Positions 26,097 to 33,745 of a stretch of 64,000 bases of DNA are shown here, piece by piece. The position numbers were made by a program, and so were the translations under genes. Origin of the DNA: Pokkaliibacter sp046614695 (GTDB lineage: Bacteria > Pseudomonadota > Gammaproteobacteria > Pseudomonadales > Balneatricaceae); contig NZ_JBKKHQ010000007.1 of the NCBI RefSeq assembly GCF_046614695.1, forward strand, positions 238,375 to 302,374, in the 5' to 3' direction. The notes beneath the pieces were generated by a model. The model was given only the letters and a program-made list of their open reading frames with translations. It ran no database searches and was not told the DNA's origin. Every line of letters starts with the position of its first letter. Position 1 is the stretch's first letter.

Positions 26097-28307
26097 GTGA
26101 GAAAACTGCCCTTGTATCTACGATTCCTGTTGCTGACATGCCTGTTCTTTTTGGGTATGAGCACTGCGCTTGCTGACTCCGGCGAGCTGGGGCTGACCGA
26201 CCAGGAAAAACAGTGGCTCAGCAAGCATACGGTGCTCAGGGTCCATAACGAGCGCAATTGGCCGCCATTCAACTTCAATGAGAATGGCAAAGCTACAGGC
26301 ATGTCTATTGATTACATGAACCTGATCGCGACCAAGCTCAATGTCGGTGTTCAGTATGTGACGGATGATGACTGGGAGCACTTCTTCGAGTGGATCCGTA
26401 GCGGCTCTCTTGATGTGATGCTTAACATTGTCAATACCCCGGCTCGACGTGAGTTCATGACCTTCACGGAGCCTTACCTTATTTCTCCTGCGGGTATTTT
26501 CGTTACCCGTGACAATCGCTCCATACATTCTCTGGATGACCTCAACGGTAAGGTAGTCGCTGTTACGCGTGGCTTCTTTATGGAAGAGATGCTGAAGAAG
26601 AACTATCCCGGTATTCGTTTGCTGGTCGAAGGTTCGACTTTGCAAAATCTTGAGTCGGTGGCGTTTGGCCGTGCGGATGCCACCATCGGCATTCCGGGGG
26701 TTATGAATTATCTGATTGACACCCACTTCCTCACCAACCTCAAGCTGGCGGGGCAGGCGAATGACAAACGCCTGAGTAGCGTGATGTCGATTGGTGTGCG
26801 GAAAGATCAGACGATGCTGCGCGGCATTCTGCAGAAAGCCATGAATCAGGTGACGCCGCAGGAAATGAAGCTGCTTTATGCGCGCTGGAACCTCAATGCG
26901 CAGCACCAGTCCTTGCCAGCAGAAATGACTGATGAGGATAAACAGTTCATCACTAATTTACCGTCGGTGCGTGTCTGCTATCAGGAAGCCGCGATGCCTT
27001 ACATCGGTAAAGCCACTGGCGGCGGTTATCAAGGGATCGTGGCGGATCTGATGCGTCAGCTGGAAAAGCAGCTGCAGGTTAACTTTCAGTGGATTGAGCT
27101 GGGCGACAGTATGGGCTCCGAGCAGGCACTGAAAACCTCTTTCTGTGACCTTCTGCCCATGGTGACTGTGAATAGTGAGCGCAACAGCTTTATGCGCTAC
27201 ACCAGCCCCTATTTGCAGGTGCCGATCGTGCTGGCATCGCTGCATGATGATCTCTTCCTAGGTGATACCAGCCAGCTTAAAGGACAAACGATAGGCTATG
27301 TCCCCGGATGGCTGGGGCTTGAAAGTTTGCCACGACGTTATCCTGATGTGCACTTCGAAGAGGTTGCCAGTCTGGATGAGGGGGTGCAGCTGATGCGGCA
27401 GGGTAAACTCGATGGTCTCGCAGATACTGTGCCTGCTATTGCTTATGGCATGCAGCAATATGGCTGGTCGGATATCAAGATTTCCGGGCGCTTTGATGAG
27501 CCTCTACTGATGAGTATGGGAGTTAGTCAGCAGAAACAGCAGTTGCAGGCTGTCTTGCAAAAAGGATTGCTGGCGCTGGGGGATGAAGTGCCGCAACAGA
27601 TCTATCGCCAGTGGGTTTCAGTGAAGTATGTGCAGCCCTTTGACTTTACCTGGGTATGGCGAAGTGCTGTAGGCATTCTCGTTATTTTGGGCTTTTTGGG
27701 TTATCGCAATAAACAGTTACGCCGCTTTAACCGTCAGCTGGAACGCATGGCGGTAACGGATGCGCTGACGGACCTGTTTAACCGCAAGAAGCTGGATGAG
27801 ATTCTCGCTGAAGAGCAGAAGCGCTGGTCTGAGCCGGGCAATACCTGTGGGGTGCTGCTGCTGGATCTGGATCACTTCAAGCAGGTTAACGACCACTATG
27901 GCCATCAGGTGGGTGATGAGGTGTTGCAGCGCGTTGGGCAGGCCGTCTCCGCCGTGGTTGGCCATGGCCAGACGCTGGGGCGTTGGGGTGGCGAGGAGTT
28001 TATGGTGATTTGCCCGAGCCATTCCTTGGGCATGGCGAGCCGGCTGGCGGATATCATTCGTCGTGAGGTTGCGCAGTTGCCGCCTGGAGTCTCTGGAGTA
28101 CAGACGACAAGTATTGGTGTGGCTGTTAGCCAGCCGGGTGAAACGGTGGTCGAGCTGGTCAAACGTGCGGATCAGGCGCTATATCGTGCCAAGCAGGAAG
28201 GCCGGAACCGTGTTGCCGTTGCCTCTATTTCAGTTGAATCGATGCATTCAGACATGCCCGCAAACATTCCGGTGGAACGAAGGGGCAGTGACGTACCCAC
28301 TAAGTAG
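26097..28307 (+). CDS. sensor diguanylate cyclase with two periplasmic binding domains (copy 2)
   Basis: Paralogue of the preceding gene with the same architecture: signal peptide (RKLPLYLRFLLLTCLFFLG), two SBP_bac_3 domains, one membrane helix (WVWRSAVGILVILGFLGY) and a GGDEF domain with GGEEF at about 631-635. Identity is high in the first binding domain (RVHNERNWPPFNFNENG, SIHSLDDLNGK, NLESVAFGRADATIG) and drops in the second. The GTG at 26097 (736 residues) places the signal peptide at the N-terminus; a TTG at 26076 would add seven residues. No RxxD inhibitory site precedes GGEEF. A strong terminator follows. The pair clearly arose by tandem duplication. Confidence 0.93.
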   Translation: MRKLPLYLRFLLLTCLFFLGMSTALADSGELGLTDQEKQWLSKHTVLRVHNERNWPPFNFNENGKATGMSIDYMNLIATKLNVGVQYVTDDDWEHFFEWIRSGSLDVMLNIVNTPARREFMTFTEPYLISPAGIFVTRDNRSIHSLDDLNGKVVAVTRGFFMEEMLKKNYPGIRLLVEGSTLQNLESVAFGRADATIGIPGVMNYLIDTHFLTNLKLAGQANDKRLSSVMSIGVRKDQTMLRGILQKAMNQVTPQEMKLLYARWNLNAQHQSLPAEMTDEDKQFITNLPSVRVCYQEAAMPYIGKATGGGYQGIVADLMRQLEKQLQVNFQWIELGDSMGSEQALKTSFCDLLPMVTVNSERNSFMRYTSPYLQVPIVLASLHDDLFLGDTSQLKGQTIGYVPGWLGLESLPRRYPDVHFEEVASLDEGVQLMRQGKLDGLADTVPAIAYGMQQYGWSDIKISGRFDEPLLMSMGVSQQKQQLQAVLQKGLLALGDEVPQQIYRQWVSVKYVQPFDFTWVWRSAVGILVILGFLGYRNKQLRRFNRQLERMAVTDALTDLFNRKKLDEILAEEQKRWSEPGNTCGVLLLDLDHFKQVNDHYGHQVGDEVLQRVGQAVSAVVGHGQTLGRWGGEEFMVICPSHSLGMASRLADIIRREVAQLPPGVSGVQTTSIGVAVSQPGETVVELVKRADQALYRAKQEGRNRVAVASISVESMHSDMPANIPVERRGSDVPTK

Positions 28308-28340
28308 CTGCTTCACAGCGCACTCTTTTAGGCGCCATAA

Positions 28341-28376
28341 AAAAGCGGAAGAGTTTACACTCTTCCGCTTTTTTGT
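28341..28376. terminator. bidirectional terminator
   Basis: AAAAGCGGAAGAGT and ACTCTTCCGCTTTT form a perfect 14-bp inverted repeat around a TTAC loop, followed by TTTTG. It separates the second cyclase gene from the convergent gene at 28406. Confidence 0.9.
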
Positions 28377-28405
28377 TTTCAGGTGGCTCTTACTTTTGGG
28401 TGGCC

Positions 28406-29542
28406 TCAAGCACTAATAGCCTTGTCTTCCTCGCTGGCACGAGGATCCTGAGTGCGAACGGCATAAAGAATGATATCGCGTAAGTCCTCAAGAAACAGTC
28501 GCTGTGCGCTCTGGGCGCCCATATGCTTCAAACTGATGTTCTGTACTCTTGTGAGCTGGCTGCAGGGCAGGGCGTGATGACTCCAGCCGCGACTACGCAT
28601 TTTCTGGCGCACGTAACGAAGGTTCACCGGGCCGTATTCATCCAGAGCAAAGCACACCTGTTCTTGGGGGTTGTCGCTGGTGAGGACGCTGACGAGTGGC
28701 AGGTCGTTGAGATAATCACGGAACCAGCGATGTGGCGTCTGCCCTTCGATATTGACCAAGGTATCTCTGGACAGCTCAGTAGTAGCTTTCGCCGTCTTTT
28801 CAGCCGCCTGCAAGCGCTGGCATAGCCCATAATACTGGGGGATTAACTGCCCTTCACGTAACTCCGCGGAGGTTGAGAGTGCATGGAAAAAGGGCGCTCG
28901 TTCGTTGTCTTTCCATGCTAACCAGGAGCTGTGCATCCCACTACTCTGTCGCTGAATACCACGCAAGCTGATAGAGCTGATTGCTTTATCTTGGGTGATG
29001 CTATGCAGTGGTCCCAGTGTTTTGGACTGAATATCCAGATGCAATGGCAGGGTATCAGGATGCTGTGCCAGATAAGCTTTCAGCGGGCCGGTAAGGCACT
29101 CGGGGCTATCAACAGCAATGACCCCAATGACATGCTCGTCGGTAGCTAAACCCGCAATCTCTTCGTTTAGCGTCTCGATCGCCAGTGGCAATACATCCAG
29201 TCCAAGGCTTCGTGCAGCGCGCTGCCATTCCTGTTGATGATCACCTGTGATGATGACCTTGAGATCCATCTCTAACAGACCGGAGCGCTGGCTGGTGGAT
29301 TGATGCAGTCGGTTCGAGGCATGAAAGTTTCGCCAAACGCTCAGCAAAATAAGACGAGCCTCTAATTCCTGCTGTAGTGCAATCGCATGATGAGACGGGG
29401 TTTCATCGGCAGAATTGCTTGGGCTCCACCCCAGGTAATATCCCAGTTGCCGGTTAAACGCAGGCTTTAGATAGCGAGGAGTTCCTTCAAGGCTGAAGGC
29501 CTGGGTGGCGTGGCGGGACAGTGGTGGATGAATTGTGCCCAT
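28406..29542 (-). CDS. hypothetical protein, 378 residues
   Basis: A soluble protein with no signal peptide or membrane helix. The sequence alternates predicted helices with short strands, with an aspartate/glycine stretch at LKVIITGDHQQEW, HVIGVIAVDSPECLTGPL and a histidine/arginine-rich C-terminal half. AGGAGGAGCCTCTC supports the ATG. I do not recognise the family. It lies 69 bp downstream of the YqjK/YqjE/YqjD-like genes on the same strand and may be the last gene of that unit. The N-terminal half could be a degenerate regulatory domain; this is only an impression. Confidence 0.65.
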   Translation of the reverse strand: MGTIHPPLSRHATQAFSLEGTPRYLKPAFNRQLGYYLGWSPSNSADETPSHHAIALQQELEARLILLSVWRNFHASNRLHQSTSQRSGLLEMDLKVIITGDHQQEWQRAARSLGLDVLPLAIETLNEEIAGLATDEHVIGVIAVDSPECLTGPLKAYLAQHPDTLPLHLDIQSKTLGPLHSITQDKAISSISLRGIQRQSSGMHSSWLAWKDNERAPFFHALSTSAELREGQLIPQYYGLCQRLQAAEKTAKATTELSRDTLVNIEGQTPHRWFRDYLNDLPLVSVLTSDNPQEQVCFALDEYGPVNLRYVRQKMRSRGWSHHALPCSQLTRVQNISLKHMGAQSAQRLFLEDLRDIILYAVRTQDPRASEEDKAISA

Positions 29543-29611
29543 GAGAGGCTCCTCCTGCTAAGGCTATGCAGTACTTCAATTGATCTGCCTTAGCAGGTCA
29601 CAGTAGTAGTG

Positions 29612-30028
29612 TTAGAAATCTGCCGGTGCGCTATCGTCGATAGCCATGTCACCTTCAGAGAAAAATTCAGGCTGTTGTCCCTGCATAATCTGTCCCAGCT
29701 TCGAAAGCGCATAAGACGTCACCATAGGGCCAGCAAATCGCCAGACATGTTTGCCAAGATCACCGATCACTGATGACTTCTGTTCTTCAGCAACCAGGGG
29801 TTGTTCGGTTTCTGTTGGGGCGGCAACAACCACTTTTTTGCTGCCGGGGCGGAGCAGGCCAAGTACAAGGCCAGTACCAAAGCTGGTGGCAAGCACTTTG
29901 GGTTGAGCAAGGAAATCACCTGACTTGTCTTTACTTTCCTGCCAGTGGCGGGAAACCAGTTCACGGCGAATTCGGGCAGTTTTCAGTGCCAGATCAATTT
30001 CTTGCTGAATGCTGTCGTTGTAGCGCAT
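29612..30028 (-). CDS. YqjK-like small protein
   Basis: A 138-residue basic protein with an N-terminal amphipathic helix (SIQQEIDLALKTARIRREL), a short hydrophobic glycine-rich stretch (VLATSFGTGLVLGLLRPG) and a second weakly hydrophobic region. Position after YqjD- and YqjE-like genes fits YqjK; sequence resemblance is weak, so the call rests largely on context. Probably inner-membrane associated. GGGGAATAAGC precedes the ATG. Confidence 0.6.
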   Translation of the reverse strand: MRYNDSIQQEIDLALKTARIRRELVSRHWQESKDKSGDFLAQPKVLATSFGTGLVLGLLRPGSKKVVVAAPTETEQPLVAEEQKSSVIGDLGKHVWRFAGPMVTSYALSKLGQIMQGQQPEFFSEGDMAIDDSAPADF

Positions 30029-30076
30029 CTGCTTATTCCCCAGTTGTTGTGGCTAACAATCCTTAAATGCTTGTGT

Positions 30077-30511
30077 TTAATCAGGATTGTTAGGACTTTG
30101 GGCGAATTGTCCGATAAGGCTTCGGGTACCTTTGAACGCCAGGTTTTCGCTTCTACGACGCAGCCGCATTACCAGATAAGCGACAGCCCCGAGATTACCC
30201 GCAATTAAAAGAATCAATGCTAAGGCCCAAGGCAGGCCAAGCGCGTTTAGCCCAATGCCAATCACGGCAAGGATGCCGATCCAGCTTGCAATCAGCAGCA
30301 CGGCGCTGATGATGCCGAGAACCAGCATTTCAACCAGGCTTAATGCAGCAAGTCGTGCCTCAAGGGTGGCGACATCAGTAAAGCTTTCCCACTGCGCTAC
30401 CAGGGTTTTCCACGTCAGTTTCCACTGGCTCATGACGTCTGACAGTGAGGGGGGAGCATCACCGCGGGGATTCTCTCCCCGCAGTTCTGTTGGCTCCTGT
30501 GGAGGAGTCAT
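30077..30511 (-). CDS. yqjE: phage-holin-superfamily III / YqjE-like membrane protein
   Basis: A 144-residue protein with a proline-rich cytoplasmic N-terminus, an amphipathic segment (DVATLEARLAALSLVEML) and two adjacent membrane helices (VLGIISAVLLIASWIGILAVIG and LPWALALILLIAGNLGAVAYL), the layout of the YqjE family. It is not part of a prophage. In E. coli yqjE is co-transcribed with yqjD, whose product anchors ribosomes at the membrane in stationary phase. AAGGATAGCTT precedes the ATG. Confidence 0.78.
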   Translation of the reverse strand: MTPPQEPTELRGENPRGDAPPSLSDVMSQWKLTWKTLVAQWESFTDVATLEARLAALSLVEMLVLGIISAVLLIASWIGILAVIGIGLNALGLPWALALILLIAGNLGAVAYLVMRLRRRSENLAFKGTRSLIGQFAQSPNNPD

Positions 30512-30520
30512 AAGCTATCC

Positions 30521-30808
30521 TTAGTGCTTGCGAAGCAGAGCGGACAGGACAACACCGGCACCGAATGCCATACCCAATGAAGCGACAGGATGCTTGCGAA
30601 CATAGGTGCTAACGCCGTCGCAGACTTCTTCACCCTTGGCGCGTGCTTTCGCGTACTGAGCACGCATCTGCTCATCCATTTCACCTGCTTTAGTGCGAAT
30701 ACCTTCTTCTGCACGTTCTGCATGAACCGCAGCGCGGTCAATCGCCTCGTGAGCCTTGGCAGCGGCATTGGCGGTGGTAGAAGTGTCCTTGTTAGTTGCA
30801 GTGCTCAT
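30521..30808 (-). CDS. yqjD: YqjD/ElaB-family membrane-anchored protein
   Basis: A 95-residue DUF883 protein: an alanine-rich charged helical N-terminus (residues 1-68) and the C-terminal anchor VRKHPVASLGMAFGAGVVLSALLRKH, the hallmark of YqjD/ElaB/YgaM. E. coli members bind ribosomes and are induced in stationary phase by RpoS. It lies 9 bp before the yqjE-like gene, so the two are one operon. GAGGGAATAGTT precedes the ATG. Confidence 0.88.
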   Translation of the reverse strand: MSTATNKDTSTTANAAAKAHEAIDRAAVHAERAEEGIRTKAGEMDEQMRAQYAKARAKGEEVCDGVSTYVRKHPVASLGMAFGAGVVLSALLRKH

Positions 30809-30937
30809 AACTATTCCCTCGGTATGAAAGTAGTAAAAGTAAGTTCAGCAGAGTAACGATGGTTCAGAATAACTATGGTTCTGAATTCGCTTATAAGTCG
30901 TGAATAATGGCTGCTGCTGATTTCAGAGTGTTGCCCC

Positions 30938-31405
30938 TTAGTGGCGCAACGTCTCTTTCAATGCCTTCATGCGATCATGTGTCTGATGCATGACGGTCAA
31001 TTGCTCGGTAAGACGCTTCTCAAGTGTCGGATTCTCGATATCCTCGATCGCCACTCGCAATTCGCTGAGAGTTCGATCTTCAAGTTCTTCCAGCTGCTCC
31101 ACCAGAACAAAGTTCTCATCTTCTTTGCCTTTAATGGCGCGCTTAGCATCCGTGTACCACTTATGAAGGGAGCCGACGATGGTGCCTGATTCATCGACTT
31201 GCTCTTCTGTACGAACTTCATATTCAGGCTTGAGCGCATTGATCGCAGAGATGCGAGTAGTTGCTTGCTCGATAAAAATTCGGCGCAGATCCTGGTTGTC
31301 AGTCTCTTCAGCGGCATGCTCGTAGAAGTTCTTGCCGTCCTCGCAAACACCCACAAACTTCTCAAGAGTGCGTGCATCTTCTCGGGAAATGGATTTGTAT
31401 TGCAT
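30938..31405 (-). CDS. PA2169/DUF2383-type four-helix-bundle protein (paralogue A)
   Basis: A 155-residue helical protein of the ferritin-like PA2169 family. It contains CEDGKNFYEHAAEETDNQDLRRIFIEQA, a motif shared with the paralogue at 33746-34213, and a C-terminal pair of helices ending HQTHDRMKALKE. No di-iron ligand set is obvious, so iron storage should not be assumed. The ATG at 31405 has AAGGAGTCGTAAG upstream; an upstream in-frame start at 31492 is rejected. It lies directly downstream of the GGA-rich RNA element, and its ribosome binding site is itself a GGA motif, so Csr/Rsm control is plausible. Confidence 0.83.
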   Translation of the reverse strand: MQYKSISREDARTLEKFVGVCEDGKNFYEHAAEETDNQDLRRIFIEQATTRISAINALKPEYEVRTEEQVDESGTIVGSLHKWYTDAKRAIKGKEDENFVLVEQLEELEDRTLSELRVAIEDIENPTLEKRLTEQLTVMHQTHDRMKALKETLRH

Positions 31406-31483
31406 CTTACGACTCCTTCTTTTTCGACTTCCCTGTGTCGTCCTTACCAAAGGGCTTGCTATGGTTTCAGCAAGCCATCTGCA

Positions 31484-31931
31484 GAATGGCATCCGGCCAT
31501 TCTGATATTGAATAAACAGGCTTCACTGCCTCTTACCCGTCCCTTGGCGAATGTAGCTTCTTCCTGAAGCGTGTCCTGTTAACAGCCCAGTCCGTGGCTG
31601 CCGGTTCCTTATGCTCCGAGAAGAGAGGCGCTTCCTATGCCTCAAGTCCCTGCCTTCCTGGCAAATTTTTCATCCTGAATGAAGAACCTTCCTGTTCTTC
31701 CGGTCATCCTGACCGTATCGCATCCTTGCGGCAGACTTCCTCGTAACGTCCCTATTTGCGCAGCTATCACATCCTGTGATTGATGGCCCTAATCCTTCCC
31801 TGGCCACTGCCAACATCATGTCAGCTCACTGCGCTTAGATCCTTGTGTGCCGTCCTGGCACTTAACGTCCTTGTCACTCTCTCTTCCCTGGAGCGGCAAC
31901 CTTCAGGCTGCGCTGGAACAGGTTTCCTGAT
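31484..31931 (-). ncRNA. CsrB/RsmZ-like GGA-repeat RNA (or long GGA-rich leader)
   Basis: On the minus strand, 31406-31946 contains 28 GGA triplets, 23 of them in the 372 nt from 31931 to 31560. At least eight sit in loops of short perfect hairpins: TGCC-AGGAC-GGCA (31848-31860), ATCACA-GGA-TGTGAT (31766-31780), CGCA-AGGA-TGCG (31719-31730), CGGTCA-GGA-TGACCG (31701-31715), GAAGAAC-AGGAAG-GTTCTTC (31681-31700), TGCC-AGGAA-GGCA (31651-31663), GCTTC-AGGAA-GAAGC (31556-31570) and GAATGGC-CGGAT-GCCATTC (31484-31502). This pattern defines CsrB/CsrC/RsmY/Z RNAs, which sequester CsrA/RsmA. No open frame is convincing. Exact ends, an own promoter and a terminator were not found, so it could instead be the leader of the PA2169-type gene, read through from the BON gene. 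Confidence 0.8.
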
Positions 31932-31946
31932 CAAGGTGAGCTTAAA

Positions 31947-32537
31947 TCAGGAATTTTCTGCAGGTTTGGAGACCACCAGGTCATCCACAACCTTGGTTAC
32001 TCCATCCACATCCTTGGTGGTAGCAACCGCTAAATCCTTTTCTTTATCACTGGGGATTGTTCCACTCAGGGTCACTACACCACCAGGCGCTGTTTCAACG
32101 CTGATATTGGTCGAAGTCAGCTCTTTTTGGAGAAACAGCTGGGTTTTGATGCTGGCTGTGGTAGTCGCTGCATCAACCTGCTGCATAAATGAGGTTTCAG
32201 AGTCATCACGCTTCTCAGCTTTACCATCAACCTTCAGGTTGTTAGTTACGGTGGTAACTCCTTCGATATCTTTAGCAAGAGAACCTGCAAGTTCTTTATC
32301 GATATCGGAATCAACAGTACCGGTTAAGGTAACGGCACCTTTTTTTACATCCGTGTCGATCTTGAATGGATTCAGATGTTCATTCATCAAATACATGGTT
32401 TCGATTTTTCCGTCGAGCCATGCGTCTTTTGCGGTGCCAGTCCAGCTTTGATTGCTATTGGCTGAGTCTGCAAAAGCGATTCCTGAAGTTGCACTTAATA
32501 CGGTTGCCAGTGCTGTCATCTTTACTACGTGATTCAT
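31947..32537 (-). CDS. periplasmic BON-domain protein (OsmY-like)
   Basis: A 196-residue exported protein with signal peptide MNHVVKMTALATVLSATSGIAFA and two BON domains (about 35-105 and 115-190; TLTGTVDSDIDKELAGSLAK and TLSGTIPSDKEKDLAVATTK). OsmY and relatives are stress-induced periplasmic proteins thought to contact membranes or act as chaperones. GAAGGAATAATCAA precedes the ATG. A sigma-54 promoter lies about 37 bp upstream. No terminator separates it from the GGA-rich RNA region downstream. Confidence 0.88.
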   Translation of the reverse strand: MNHVVKMTALATVLSATSGIAFADSANSNQSWTGTAKDAWLDGKIETMYLMNEHLNPFKIDTDVKKGAVTLTGTVDSDIDKELAGSLAKDIEGVTTVTNNLKVDGKAEKRDDSETSFMQQVDAATTTASIKTQLFLQKELTSTNISVETAPGGVVTLSGTIPSDKEKDLAVATTKDVDGVTKVVDDLVVSKPAENS

Positions 32538-32573
32538 TTGATTATTCCTTCATCAGATTCACGATTAATATAA

Positions 32574-32589
32574 AGCATTCGCCGTGCCA
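32574..32589 (-). promoter_or_regulatory. sigma-54 promoter of the BON gene (element copy 1)
   Basis: Minus strand TGGCACGGCGAATGCT: GG and GC are separated by exactly 10 bp, and TGGCAC is the perfect -24 box. Immediately upstream lies CAATAACTTAAAAAGT, conserved in the two other copies at 33298 and 34429, then a T/A-rich tract. The expected transcription start is near 32563. Confidence 0.82.
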
Positions 32590-32983
32590 ACTTTTTAAGT
32601 TATTGTTTTTTAAAGGTTTTTTTGTTTTTCTATCATGATTTTTATTCCGTCATTAACTTATTTACCAAGTAGCTTTGTAATAGCGTTGAAGTTTTTTCAG
32701 GGTGGTTTTTGTCAGTATTGTTCGTGTTGAATAAGGCAAAAGTTTAATTGCTATCAAGTGTTACCTGAGTATTTCAAGGATGATTCTTAGGTAATAATGA
32801 GTGAGAGAATCTAAGATGCAGTGGGAGGCTTTTTGATAAGTAAGCTTGGAAGATAAAAAAAAGAGGTGTTACTGAAAGGTAGGTCTATTGAAAACTATTT
32901 TAGTTTTGAGGTGTGATTCTGAATTTTTTGTCGGGGTTTGAAAATAATTACTTTTATTTTTTAGGTGCTTATAAAGTAGAAAA
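32590..32983. other. AT-rich intergenic region
   Basis: Strongly AT-rich sequence upstream of the sigma-54 promoter of the BON gene. It contains the conserved block of element copy 1 to about 32630 and then long A/T tracts, a suitable place for activator and IHF binding. No frame with a ribosome binding site and no RNA structure was recognised. Confidence 0.4.
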
Positions 32984-33015
32984 CCCATAGGTGATAGTTT
33001 GCTATCGCCTATGGG
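32984..33015 (-). terminator. terminator after the small membrane protein gene
   Basis: CCCATAGGTGATAG and CTATCGCCTATGGG form a 14-bp near-perfect stem (one G-T/A-C difference) with a TTTG loop. On the minus strand TTTTC follows, ending the 33055-33267 transcript. Confidence 0.82.
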
Positions 33016-33054
33016 CTTTATTGGGCAAGGTATATTTTGCCAGAGCGCAGGATC

Positions 33055-33267
33055 TTAGATTGCCAGCTCTTCTTTAATTTTGTTCAGTTTGTAGTAGCTG
33101 AAGCGTTCCATGAAAAGGCAGATCGCAAATGTCGCTACAATGAATGTTAAGCAAATGCCAACTACATTCACGGAGATTGTTGAGAACAGGCCAATTGTCG
33201 CTGCAAGGGCTACCAGGGTTCCTACGAATAAGGTTAACAGAATCTCAATCATCGTCTTATCATCCAT
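33055..33267 (-). CDS. small two-helix membrane protein
   Basis: A 70-residue protein with two hydrophobic helices (about residues 8-30 and 33-52) and a charged C-terminal tail (YYKLNKIKEELAI). The family is not recognised. Support for it being real: its own sigma-54 promoter 31 bp upstream, a strong terminator 40 bp downstream, and hydrophobic periodicity. It lies between the BON gene and the second PA2169-type gene, which carry the same promoter element, so all three are probably co-regulated. The ribosome binding site is weak (GATAATAAATT). Confidence 0.7.
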   Translation of the reverse strand: MDDKTMIEILLTLFVGTLVALAATIGLFSTISVNVVGICLTFIVATFAICLFMERFSYYKLNKIKEELAI

Positions 33268-33297
33268 AATTTATTATCGGTTAGTTGTTTGTATATA

Positions 33298-33313
33298 AGC
33301 TAGATGTGTGCCA
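33298..33313 (-). promoter_or_regulatory. sigma-54 promoter of the small membrane protein gene (element copy 2)
   Basis: Minus strand TGGCACACATCTAGCT, with GG and GC 10 bp apart. The upstream block CAATAACTTAAAAAGT is identical to that of copy 1. Transcription would start about 20 bp before the gene. Confidence 0.78.
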
Positions 33314-33679
33314 ACTTTTTAAGTTATTGATTTGTAAGGTTTTAAATGGTCATTTGTTAGTTTTTCAAGCAGCTGCTTGTAGAAATTTCCTATCCCTTTG
33401 GCAAGTTTTTCCAGATCGGGTAATTTTTGGAAAAGCGTTGTAATGATGGAGTCGGTATTTTTTACGTAAGGCACCCGTTAAAAATTACATACTTTGAAAT
33501 ATGAGTTACTTCCGGAGGATGCGGTGCTCCTATGAAGTTTCGCAGCTGTATTCGCTGGGAAGCCAAACTAGCGAGGTCGTGGTTATGCATGTGTTGAGAA
33601 TAGGCTTTTTAGCCAGGCTATGAAGGAAGGGAGCGGCTGCGAGATTTTCGTTTGGCAGATGAGAAGAGGCTGGATAAAC
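33314..33679. other. intergenic region with a possible small open frame
   Basis: After the conserved promoter block (to about 33340) this stretch holds no clear gene. A 34-codon plus-strand frame at 33519-33623 begins right at GGAGGATG, where the ribosome binding site is too close to the start to be convincing, so it is not called. No other structure was recognised. Confidence 0.3.
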
Positions 33680-33705
33680 GAAAGCCCCAATTAAGGGGCT
33701 TTCAT
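33680..33705. terminator. terminator of the second PA2169-type gene
   Basis: GAAAGCCCC and GGGGCTTTC form a 9-bp perfect stem around AATTAA. A strong T run follows on the plus strand and a short one (GTTT) on the minus strand, so it can serve the minus-strand gene at 33746. Confidence 0.75.
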
Positions 33706-33745
33706 TTTTTAAGGCAAGTAGGACGTTTTGAGGGAGGTGGTTTCA

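Noticed and set aside
30077..30511. Phage holin suggesting a prophage
   Set aside because: The protein fits the chromosomal YqjE family next to a YqjD-like gene; there are no other phage genes.
31199..31567. Plus-strand frames opposite the PA2169-type gene and GGA region
   Set aside because: They are antisense to a well-supported gene or cross the hairpin array and have no start signals.
33519..33623. A 34-codon plus-strand frame after GGAGG
   Set aside because: The ribosome binding site abuts the ATG, no promoter or conservation evidence is available, and the product has no recognisable feature.
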